From: Leucobacter viscericola
Lineage (GTDB): Bacteria; Actinomycetota; Actinomycetes; Actinomycetales; Microbacteriaceae
Assembly: GCF_011299575.1 (NCBI RefSeq)
Contig: NZ_CP049863.1
Location: forward strand, 2,232,001 to 2,296,000
Reading direction: 5' to 3'
DNA: 64,000 bases
Below are positions 25,462-32,352 of this stretch, piece after piece. Under the pieces are notes generated by a model. It did not search any database. It saw only the letters and a program-made list of their open reading frames with translations, and had not been told where the DNA came from. The position numbers and the translations under genes were made by a program. Every line of letters begins with the position of its first letter. Position 1 is the stretch's first letter.

Positions 25462-26457
25462 ATGAGAATCGGCATCATCGGCACCGGAGTGATGGGCGCC
25501 TTCCACGCGCGGCTGCTGCACGAGCAGGTGTCAGGAGCCACGGTGACTGCCGTGGCGGATCCCGATGTGGAGCGCGCGGGGGCCGTGGTTGCCGCGATCC
25601 CGGGAGCTGTGGCTCTGAGTGATCCTCTTGAACTGATTCAGCACCCCGAGGTCGACGCCGTGTTGATTGCCTCACCCGATGTGCTGCACGCCGAGCAGAC
25701 GCTCGCCTGCATTGCCGCCGGAAAGCCAACCCTCTGCGAGAAGCCGCTGTCATACTCCGTGGAGGAGGCGGAACGGGTGATCGTCGCGCATCGCGAGTCG
25801 GTCGGCGATGGGGTGCCCCTCGTGCACCAGGGGTTTATGCGTCGCTTCGATCCCGGGTACGTCGAGCAGAAGCGCGCGGTCGACTCGGGAGCGCACGGCC
25901 GCCCGGTGATGGTGCACTCGGTTGGTCGCGGCGTCACAACCGGGCCGGGTGCGACCGACGAGACTGTCATCTTCAACTCCGCGATCCACGACTTCGATAT
26001 CGTGCCGTGGCTGCTCGGATCGGCAGTCACCGAGGTGAGTTGGCACGCTCCCGAGACGCCGAGTTCGACCGGTGGCGGACTGCGGGATCCCTTCTTTTTG
26101 CTCTTGCGAACCGCCGATGGCGCTCTCTCAACCGTTGAGAACTACCTCAACGCGCGCTACGGTTACGACATGCGTTCCGAGGTGGTGTGCGAGACGGGGG
26201 CCGTCTCGATCACTGAGCCGCACCGCGTGCAGACACTTTCTGCGCTCGCTGCGAGTACTCCTATGCCCGAAGATTTTCGACCGCGCTACGCGGAGGCCTA
26301 CCGACTTGAGCTGCAGGAGTGGGTGTCGGCCATGAACGAGGGCCGGGCGCCGGCTCTCGCGACGGTGGAAGACGGGGCGCAGGCCACACGAGTGGCCGCC
26401 GCCGCGGCCGAGTCGATGCGTTCCGGAGGACGTTTTGTACGAGTGGAGGGTGCCTGA
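25462..26457 (+). CDS. Gfo/Idh/MocA family dehydrogenase (331 aa)
   Basis: ATG 25462 follows CGAGGGAGCAAGC. The Rossmann motif is IGIIGTGVMGAFHARLL, the catalytic motif CEKPLSYSVEEAE, and TVIFNSAIHDFDIVPWLLG supplies the HDFD pair seen in inositol dehydrogenases. It is about the usual IolG length and is the second-best IolG candidate in the window, likely acting on another inositol isomer. Its stop overlaps the start of the next gene by one base (TGATG), showing tight coupling. Confidence 0.87.
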   Translation: MRIGIIGTGVMGAFHARLLHEQVSGATVTAVADPDVERAGAVVAAIPGAVALSDPLELIQHPEVDAVLIASPDVLHAEQTLACIAAGKPTLCEKPLSYSVEEAERVIVAHRESVGDGVPLVHQGFMRRFDPGYVEQKRAVDSGAHGRPVMVHSVGRGVTTGPGATDETVIFNSAIHDFDIVPWLLGSAVTEVSWHAPETPSSTGGGLRDPFFLLLRTADGALSTVENYLNARYGYDMRSEVVCETGAVSITEPHRVQTLSALAASTPMPEDFRPRYAEAYRLELQEWVSAMNEGRAPALATVEDGAQATRVAAAAAESMRSGGRFVRVEGA

Positions 26458-27491
26458 TGACTACTGAGCAAGAACTGAAGATGCCGAGTCCTCAGGTGCC
26501 GGACCCGCAGAATGGTCCGTCGTTGCGCTGGGCGATTCTCGGCAGCGGTTGGATCGCGACCCAGTTTGTAGACGCGTTGCGGTCGTTAACCAATCAGCGC
26601 GTGGTGGCGGTTGGATCGCGCAGCCTCGCTCGCGCCCAAGAGTTTGCGCGCGAGCACGGCATCGAGCACGCGTACGGCTCGTACGAAGAGCTCGTCGCAA
26701 GCGACGTCGACGTTGTCTACGTTGCAACCGGGCACCTCGACCACTTCGCGCACGCGATCCTCGCGCTTGAGGCGGGCAAGCCGGTGTTGGTAGAGAAACC
26801 GATGACGCCGCGACTCGCGGAAACGCGCGCCCTCGTTGACCTTGCCCGATCCAAGGGGCTGTTCGCGATGGAGGCCGTGTGGACCCTCGCACTGCCACGC
26901 TTCTCGGTCGTACGCCAGGTGCTGGAGAAGGGACTGCTCGGCGAGATCGTTGAGGTGCACGCCAATATGGGTGAGTACCTGGTCAATCATCACCGGGCGA
27001 TGGATCCCGCGCAGGGCGGTGGTGCGATGAACGATCTGGGTACCTACCCACTGATGTTCGCCAACGAGGTGCTGCCCGGGCTCCGAGTGTTGGCCGCCAG
27101 CGGGCAGCAGCACGCGGTGCACGGCTCCTACGGTCAGTTTCACGCGATCCTGACCGACGAAGATGGGCGACAGGTAACCGTCAGTGCGTCGATGCTGGCT
27201 GACACTCCTTCCAGCGCCTATATCGCGGGCACCGAGGCGACGCTGATTCTCGAATCGCCGTTCTACCATCCTGGGCCAGTCACGGTGCGCTTCCACGACG
27301 GCCGGGAGCTGCGCTACGACGAGCCCCGACTCGCCCACACTCAGCTATTTTGGGAGGCGCTTGAGGTGGCACGCTGCATCGACGCGGGCCTCACCGAATC
27401 ACCGCTGCGCCCGCTCGATCAGTCGCTCGCAAGTATTGCTCTCATGGAGCGCTGCCGTGAGTTGATGGGGGATCCGCTGCCCGTGGTGTGA
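26457..27491 (+). CDS. Gfo/Idh/MocA family dehydrogenase (344 aa)
   Basis: 344 residues from ATG 26457, which shares one base with the preceding stop; GGAGGG lies just upstream. The Rossmann motif is LRWAILGSGWIATQFVDAL and the catalytic motif is VEKPMTPRLAETR. GGGAMNDLGTYPLMFANEVL is typical of the trans-1,2-dihydrodiol dehydrogenase/xylose dehydrogenase-like branch rather than of IolG. The family includes glucose-6-phosphate 3-dehydrogenases and D-xylose dehydrogenases. It is the last gene of the operon from 22369. Confidence 0.85.
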   Translation: MTTEQELKMPSPQVPDPQNGPSLRWAILGSGWIATQFVDALRSLTNQRVVAVGSRSLARAQEFAREHGIEHAYGSYEELVASDVDVVYVATGHLDHFAHAILALEAGKPVLVEKPMTPRLAETRALVDLARSKGLFAMEAVWTLALPRFSVVRQVLEKGLLGEIVEVHANMGEYLVNHHRAMDPAQGGGAMNDLGTYPLMFANEVLPGLRVLAASGQQHAVHGSYGQFHAILTDEDGRQVTVSASMLADTPSSAYIAGTEATLILESPFYHPGPVTVRFHDGRELRYDEPRLAHTQLFWEALEVARCIDAGLTESPLRPLDQSLASIALMERCRELMGDPLPVV

Positions 27492-27545
27492 TGAGACACC
27501 CGCAGCGTGATCAGAGATACCGCGGCGTGATGGACACCCCTCTGC

Positions 27546-27597
27546 CGTGAACGCAAGTGAACATTATGGGTGACCATAATGTTCACTTGCGTTCACG
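27546..27597. repeat. Perfect 24-bp-stem hairpin with GTGA tetraloop, family B
   Basis: Arms 27546-27569 and 27574-27597 pair perfectly around the four-base loop GTGA. The core GTGAACGCAAGTGAACATTA aligns with the hairpin at 9422-9492. Degenerate units with CGC(A/G)GCGTGAT precede it (27500-27545). It lies 54 bp after the five-gene operon and is a probable terminator or REP-like element. Confidence 0.7.
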
Positions 27598-27680
27598 ACA
27601 GGATGAAACTCCCCACCCCAGCCCCGGGCGAGCGTGCTATCTTTTTACCAATCGTGAAGTTCCGGCAGGAGGTGAGACCC

Positions 27681-27740
27681 ATGTACGCAGTATCGACAGT
27701 GGGCGCTCCCCTGCAGCTCACGATCACGCGACTGAGGTAG
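27681..27740 (+). CDS. Candidate 19-residue leader peptide upstream of the patatin gene
   Basis: AGGAGG (27668-27673) sits 7 bases before ATG 27681, the best ribosome site in the neighbourhood. The frame encodes MYAVSTVGAPLQLTITRLR and stops at 27740, 44 bp before the patatin start. GGCGCTCCC (27702-27710) inside it can pair with GGGAGCGCC (27749-27757) just after the stop, so ribosome progress on this frame could change the structure ahead of the patatin gene. No database support is available. It may be a chance frame, but the ribosome site is hard to dismiss. Confidence 0.45.
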   Translation: MYAVSTVGAPLQLTITRLR

Positions 27741-27784
27741 TCGCCGCCGGGAGCGCCAATAGGCAATTCGCGAGAGGCACTCCC

Positions 27785-28756
27785 ATGCACACAACTTCTT
27801 CTTCAACTCACTTTGTTACGTCGAGGGTGATCCTCGATGCCCAAGCAAAGGCGAGCTACGCTCCGCTCGAGAACCACGCTGGTAAACGAGCACTTGTGCT
27901 CGGCGGTGGCGGTTCGGCAGGCAACGCCTGGTTGATCGGTGTACTCGCCGGGCTCGCGCAGGCGGGACTCGATGTCACCGAGACCGACCTCATGGTCGGC
28001 ACCTCCGCGGGCGCGACCGCCGCCGCCCAGCTCGGTGGGGCGAGCGCAGCGCAGCTATTCGAAAACATCCTTGCCGCGACGCTTCCACAGCCTCGCACAG
28101 CCGCGGTCGGCGGTAGCGGCGCATCAAGTCGACAGACCAGTAACCACATGGAGCGCACCGCCAAGATCATCGCGGCGGCCGAGAACCCGACGGATATGCG
28201 CCGAGGGATGGGCTCGGGGGCACTCGAAATGGCGGAGGCCTGGGGTGAGGACGGCCGATCCAGCTGGCGCCGTACCGTCGCAGCACGGTTCTCAAGCCAG
28301 GACTGGCCCGAGTGCACAACGCTGCTGACCGCGGTCGATGCCGGCACCGGAGAACCGGTTGTGTTCGACAGTGAAAGCGGCGTGGATCTGGCCGATGCGG
28401 TGGCGGCGAGCTGCTCCGCAGCCACCGCCTACTCGATCGGAGGTAGGGGGTTCATCGACGGTGGCTATCGCCGCAATGAAAATGCAGACCTCGCCGCCGG
28501 CTTCGAGCGGGTGTTGGTACTCTCGCCGTTTGGGGGCAGAACGAGGCACCCCCTGGAGTGGAACATGCAACTCGCGGCACAGGTAGACGAACTGCGTTCG
28601 GGCGGTAGCGCGGTGGAAACGATCGCGCCGGATCCGGCCTCGCTGGAGGCCTTTGGCACCAACATGATGGATCTCTCCACCCGCATACCCGCAGCGCGCG
28701 CAGGCCACGGCCAGGGTGAAGCACTCGCCCCACAGCTGGCTGAGTTCTGGGGCTAA
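27785..28756 (+). CDS. Patatin-like phospholipase family protein
   Basis: 323 residues from ATG 27785 (GAGAGG upstream). The catalytic dyad and oxyanion hole of patatin-like lipases are clear: ALVLGGGGSAGNAWLIGVLA (glycine-rich oxyanion loop), LMVGTSAGATAAAQ (GxSxG nucleophile Ser) and GRGFIDGGYRRNENADLA (DGG with the catalytic Asp). No signal peptide is visible, so it is probably cytoplasmic or peripheral. Members hydrolyse acyl chains from phospholipids or other lipid esters; the substrate is unknown. It stands alone after the carbohydrate island, converges on the VapBC-type pair and has the candidate leader ORF in its 5' region. Confidence 0.88.
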   Translation: MHTTSSSTHFVTSRVILDAQAKASYAPLENHAGKRALVLGGGGSAGNAWLIGVLAGLAQAGLDVTETDLMVGTSAGATAAAQLGGASAAQLFENILAATLPQPRTAAVGGSGASSRQTSNHMERTAKIIAAAENPTDMRRGMGSGALEMAEAWGEDGRSSWRRTVAARFSSQDWPECTTLLTAVDAGTGEPVVFDSESGVDLADAVAASCSAATAYSIGGRGFIDGGYRRNENADLAAGFERVLVLSPFGGRTRHPLEWNMQLAAQVDELRSGGSAVETIAPDPASLEAFGTNMMDLSTRIPAARAGHGQGEALAPQLAEFWG

Positions 28757-28769
28757 CAGTTAAAGGGGG

Positions 28770-29186
28770 TTACGCCCTCAGAACCTCCCATTCGAGTCGT
28801 TTCGCGGCATTCTTGTCGAAGGTCACGACCCGTTCGATCATGAACTGCTCCATTGTCGTGTGAATGAGGGCGTCGGGAAAATCGGCGCCCTCTTCGGCGA
28901 GAGCCACGGCACGGATGATTCCTTCTGCGTCTTCAAACTCAATCATGGCTAGTTCGGTGAGTTTTCGAAGGACCGCGAGGCACTGGTTCTTTGGGGTATT
29001 GAAGGTTCGTGTCATCACCCAGTGCATTTCAATGAGAGTTGCGTGAGCAATGAATCCTGGTGCACTGGGTGTGAGCGAGCTCAAGAGCTTCGTGGCGACC
29101 GGAGACTGAACGGGGTCATCTTGCAGTAACGCCCTGAGCAACACGTTGGTGTCGATGCCGGTGAGCTCGCCTGACCGTTTTGCCAT
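28770..29186 (-). CDS. PIN-domain toxin (VapC-type)
   Basis: 138 residues. PIN-fold acidic residues are visible: Asp in LTGIDTNVLLRALL, Glu in ATLIEMHWVM, Asp in GADFPDALIH and Asp in VVTFDKNAAK, the usual Mg2+ site of RNA-cleaving VapC toxins. The ATG at 29186 overlaps the antitoxin stop by one base (TAATG), the classical translationally coupled VapBC order. It converges on the patatin gene with a 13-bp gap. Confidence 0.87.
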   Translation of the reverse strand: MAKRSGELTGIDTNVLLRALLQDDPVQSPVATKLLSSLTPSAPGFIAHATLIEMHWVMTRTFNTPKNQCLAVLRKLTELAMIEFEDAEGIIRAVALAEEGADFPDALIHTTMEQFMIERVVTFDKNAAKRLEWEVLRA

Positions 29187-29530
29187 TAGCGGGACTTCTT
29201 CGCCGCGCCGTTGCTGTCGCTCGCGGAGACCGTGTGGTCGGGATCCAGCCCCCTCATGCCACGCGCGCCCGCGGTCGCCCAGCCGTCGGCAATTGCATCA
29301 TTCATTTCGTCAATGCTTATTGGCTTGCGGTTGGGATCGTGAAGGATTCCAATGAGGTCTTGCATGCTACCTGTCCTTGGAATCAACTCAACACGTCCGT
29401 CTGACATGTGAACAAAACGAAGCTGGCTGCCGGGTTCGAGTTTCATTTCGTCGCGAATGGACTTTGGGATCGTCACTTGCCCCTTGCTGCTCAGTGTGAC
29501 GTATGCGCGGTCTAGGTGCGCAATTGACAT
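29186..29530 (-). CDS. AbrB/MazE-type antitoxin (VapB-like)
   Basis: 114 residues from ATG 29530 (GAAAGGTGAAAGTC before it). The N-terminal swapped-hairpin DNA-binding domain reads YVTLSSKGQVTIPKSIRDEM, the SpoVT/AbrB signature. The C-terminal half is variable and should wrap the PIN toxin. An upstream in-frame extension to 29662 would include the terminator hairpin and is rejected. The promoter region (29531-29638) is unusually AT-rich, with TACAAT on the minus strand at 29561-29556. It should repress its own operon with the toxin. Confidence 0.87.
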   Translation of the reverse strand: MSIAHLDRAYVTLSSKGQVTIPKSIRDEMKLEPGSQLRFVHMSDGRVELIPRTGSMQDLIGILHDPNRKPISIDEMNDAIADGWATAGARGMRGLDPDHTVSASDSNGAAKKSR

Positions 29531-29638
29531 GACTTTCACCTTTCTATCCAATTGCATTGTAACTGATAAACATAAGTTAATAAAGTAAAGAATGATCGAA
29601 TAAGTAAAGGTAAACGAGCAAGTTGGGTTCCAAAAAAA

Positions 29639-29675
29639 CCGGTTCGACCGGGTGCGTGGCACCCGGTCGAACCGG
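29639..29675. terminator. Terminator hairpin, copy 1 of an identical pair
   Basis: Perfect 16-bp arms starting CCGGTTCGACCGGGTG with loop CGTGG, flanked by A and T runs (AAAAAAACC...CCTTTTTG). It can terminate the minus-strand paralog gene ending at 29699 and lies upstream of the antitoxin. An identical stem-loop recurs at 31021-31059 after the other paralog. Confidence 0.88.
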
Positions 29676-29698
29676 CCTTTTTGTGCGGGTTGTTGCGA

Positions 29699-30826
29699 CT
29701 AGCGGGCTGCTCCCTGCAGCGATCCCGTGGTCTTACCCTCGGCCTCGTGAACCAGGCAGGTGATGTCGCGATCGCCGACCGTCCAGCTCACCGACTGCGG
29801 GTACATGAACGAGCCGGAAAGGGTGGAGTCTGTGAACGGGATGCCAATAAAGCTGGTGAAAGCATCTCCCGTGCAGACCGTGTTGGCCTGGTTGCTGATG
29901 GCCTCCTCGCCGGGGTAGTCACCATCGGGCAGGGTTTCAACGTGGGTCACCTGGCCATCGTGTTCTCCGGCGCAGTCCACCTTCTCTGAAGTGACCTGCC
30001 CGCCCGCGTTTGTTGTGGTGTTGATGCAGTCTCCGACCGCGTACTTCGGCATTGCGAAGATGCCGCCGGAAGAAGAATCGTTCGAGCTGGCATCGTCTGC
30101 CGAGGCGGAATCGTCATTCACGGTCATGTACATATCGCAGTAGGTGGTGCCGGTGCCGACATTCTTACCGACCACAACACCGTCAACCTCAAGCTCGCAG
30201 GTCACCTTTGCGCCATACGTATCCGCTAGGACATCGATCGTAAAGTCCTTGCTGTCTTTGTCGACCAGGATCGTCTTGGTGAACGACTTCTTGAACTCGT
30301 TGTCTGACTGGTCAGCGTTCTCGAACTCCTTGCCGCCGAGCGTTCCACTGAACGTGCTCCGTGCGCTGCCCTTATCGACCGTCAATCGAATGACGACCTT
30401 ATTGGTGGGGCCGTCCGCCATGGATGCCGAGTAGCTGGGAATCTCGTCTTTGGTGGGGCTCTGCGACGCGAGATCCTGAGGCGCGGAGGCGACCACTGCG
30501 GCCAAAATAAGGATGTTGCACAGCAGAATCAGCCCGCCGACGATGGTCGCGATAATCGACTCAGTCTTGGCGGTGCGGAGAAGCTTCACGGCGGAGGCGT
30601 TATCCCCGGCTGCTACTGCCTTTTTCGCCTTGACGGTCTTGAGGATCGCAAAGAGCCCGACGGGCCAGAAGAGCACCGTCGCGATAATCGGAAAAACGAG
30701 GGACGGTCGAGCCGTCGCGGGCGCACCCAATTGGGCCCCGGCCCAGATGGGCGGCGTCGTCTGGGGTCCCTGTTCAGGTGTGGGTGTTTGGGGCTGTTCG
30801 CCGGGGTTGTCAGTGCCGTGTTCCAT
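29699..30826 (-). CDS. Dispanin-like membrane protein with septum-formation-like C-terminal domain (paralog A)
   Basis: 375 residues from ATG 30826 (AGGAGA ten bases upstream). A Pro/Gln-rich N-terminus precedes SLVFPIIATVLFWPVGLFAI, the CD225/dispanin-like first helix. A charged loop with Ala repeats and a second helix (about residues 95-120) follow. The extracellular part has a beta domain (about 130-250) and a C-terminal AVGDCINT...VDCAGEHDGQVTHVE domain resembling actinobacterial septum-formation proteins (paired Cys, DGQ). It ends TTGSLQGAAR exactly like its neighbour at 31083. The function is unknown; a cell-envelope or division role is possible. Confidence 0.78.
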   Translation of the reverse strand: MEHGTDNPGEQPQTPTPEQGPQTTPPIWAGAQLGAPATARPSLVFPIIATVLFWPVGLFAILKTVKAKKAVAAGDNASAVKLLRTAKTESIIATIVGGLILLCNILILAAVVASAPQDLASQSPTKDEIPSYSASMADGPTNKVVIRLTVDKGSARSTFSGTLGGKEFENADQSDNEFKKSFTKTILVDKDSKDFTIDVLADTYGAKVTCELEVDGVVVGKNVGTGTTYCDMYMTVNDDSASADDASSNDSSSGGIFAMPKYAVGDCINTTTNAGGQVTSEKVDCAGEHDGQVTHVETLPDGDYPGEEAISNQANTVCTGDAFTSFIGIPFTDSTLSGSFMYPQSVSWTVGDRDITCLVHEAEGKTTGSLQGAAR

Positions 30827-31020
30827 GGCTTTTGGTTCTCCTATAATTCTCAAAACGATTTGGGTCCAGAATCTTCTCGCCCTGTTTTGAAGACGACGGT
30901 TTGCGCGAGATCTGACGACAAACGCGCAAGGAATTCGCTGTGTGGGGTGTACTCCCAGGAAGCGAACGAGAACTAGGTGGCCGAATGCCGGCGAAACGAG
31001 ACGTGCGTACACACAACAAT

Positions 31021-31059
31021 GCCGGTTCGACCGGGTGCGTGGCACCCGGTCGAACCGGC
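31021..31059. terminator. Terminator hairpin, copy 2 of an identical pair
   Basis: The same CCGGTTCGACCGGGTG stem and CGTGG loop as at 29639-29675, with one extra G-C closing pair and no long T tract. It lies just after the stop of paralog B, matching the position of copy 1 relative to paralog A. The pair therefore records a duplication of gene plus terminator. The stretch 30827-31020 holds no gene. Confidence 0.82.
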
Positions 31060-31082
31060 ATTGTGTTGGGAGGGGGGAGTGG

Positions 31083-32219
31083 CTAGCGAGCCGCGCCCTG
31101 CAGCGACCCGGTGGTCTTACCCTCGGCCTCGTGAACCATGCAGGTGATCTGGCGATCGCCGACCATCCAGTTGAACTCCTTCGGGTACAGGAATGAACCA
31201 GAGAGGTTGGAGTCGGAGAACGGGATACCCACGAAGCTGGTGAACGAATCGCCCGTGCAAACCGTGTTTGCCTGCGCGCTGATCGCTTCCTCGCCGGGGT
31301 AGTCGGCCTTGGGAAGTGTTTCGACGTGGGAGACCTGGCCGTCGTGGGCGGTGGCGCAGTCAACCTTCTCGGCGCGGGTTCCCTTGTCGTCGGTTGTCAC
31401 CGTATTGATGCAGTCACCGACAGCGAACGTTTCTGTTTTGAATGCGTCTGGCACTGTCGCGTCTGACGCGGTGCTGTCGTCGGCAGCCGTGTCATCTTCA
31501 TCGTCCATGTACATGTTGCAGAAGGTTGAGATTTTGCTCGAGTCCTTTGCGACCACAACACCGTCAACCTCGAGCTCGCAGCTCACCGTTGCTCCGGTCT
31601 CCAACGTTGAGACGTGGACCGAAAAATCGGTGTTGTCCTTGTCTACCAGGACGGTCTTGCTGACTGACTTCTCGAACTTGTTCTTCGACTCGTCGGTGTT
31701 CTCAAACTCTGTGTCGCCAAGAGTGCCGCTGAAGCTGTAGGTGGCAGTGCCCTTGTCGACCGCCAACCGGAAGACGACCTCGTTGGTCGGGCCGTCTGCA
31801 AGGGACGCGGAGTACGCGACGGTCTCATCGTCATCTGAGATCGACGAGTCGAACTGCGATGCCGCGAGGTTTACCGAGATAACGAGAAGCACGATGCTGA
31901 GCAACCAGCCAAGCGCACCGAGGCAGGTCGCAACGATAGACAGGGTCTTGGCGGTGCGGGCGTTCTTTGCTGCTGTGACGGTATCGAGAGCGTCAGCGGC
32001 CTTTCGTGCCGAGACGGTCTTCAGAATCGCAAACAGCCCGACCGGCCAGCAGAGTACGGTCGCGATGATCGGGAAGACGAGGGATGGCCGAGGGGCGGCC
32101 GGTGCGGGCGCACTCATGTGCGGTTCAACCACGGGGGCTGGCGCGGGGGCTAGCTCGGGGGTTGGCTCAGGGCCAGTGGCTTGTGGCTGTTCGCCGGGGT
32201 TGTCAATGCCGTTTTCCAT
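31083..32219 (-). CDS. Dispanin-like membrane protein with septum-formation-like C-terminal domain (paralog B)
   Basis: 378 residues from ATG 32219 (AGGAGT upstream). It is collinear with paralog A: PSLVFPIIATVLCWPVGLFA, a second helix near residues 95-125, VVFRLAVDKGTATYSFSGTL, then FAVGDCINTVTTDDKG, KVDCATAHDGQVSHVETLP and TTGSLQGAAR at the end. The N-terminal Pro/Ala tail is longer and the acidic linker (DDEDDTAADD) differs. Conservation is highest in the C-terminal half, suggesting that part is functional outside the membrane. Each gene has its own ribosome site and terminator. The function is unknown. Confidence 0.78.
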   Translation of the reverse strand: MENGIDNPGEQPQATGPEPTPELAPAPAPVVEPHMSAPAPAAPRPSLVFPIIATVLCWPVGLFAILKTVSARKAADALDTVTAAKNARTAKTLSIVATCLGALGWLLSIVLLVISVNLAASQFDSSISDDDETVAYSASLADGPTNEVVFRLAVDKGTATYSFSGTLGDTEFENTDESKNKFEKSVSKTVLVDKDNTDFSVHVSTLETGATVSCELEVDGVVVAKDSSKISTFCNMYMDDEDDTAADDSTASDATVPDAFKTETFAVGDCINTVTTDDKGTRAEKVDCATAHDGQVSHVETLPKADYPGEEAISAQANTVCTGDSFTSFVGIPFSDSNLSGSFLYPKEFNWMVGDRQITCMVHEAEGKTTGSLQGAAR

Positions 32220-32352
32220 GGCGTGTGGGTACTCCTGTAAATCTCAAATGTTTCGGGCCCAGAATCTTCGTGCCCGATTGTTTAAGAGCGGATTTGGGCC
32301 CTTTTGTTACGCGGAGTCCGCAAGAAAACGGCGGCGTTCGGCCGACTCTCAG

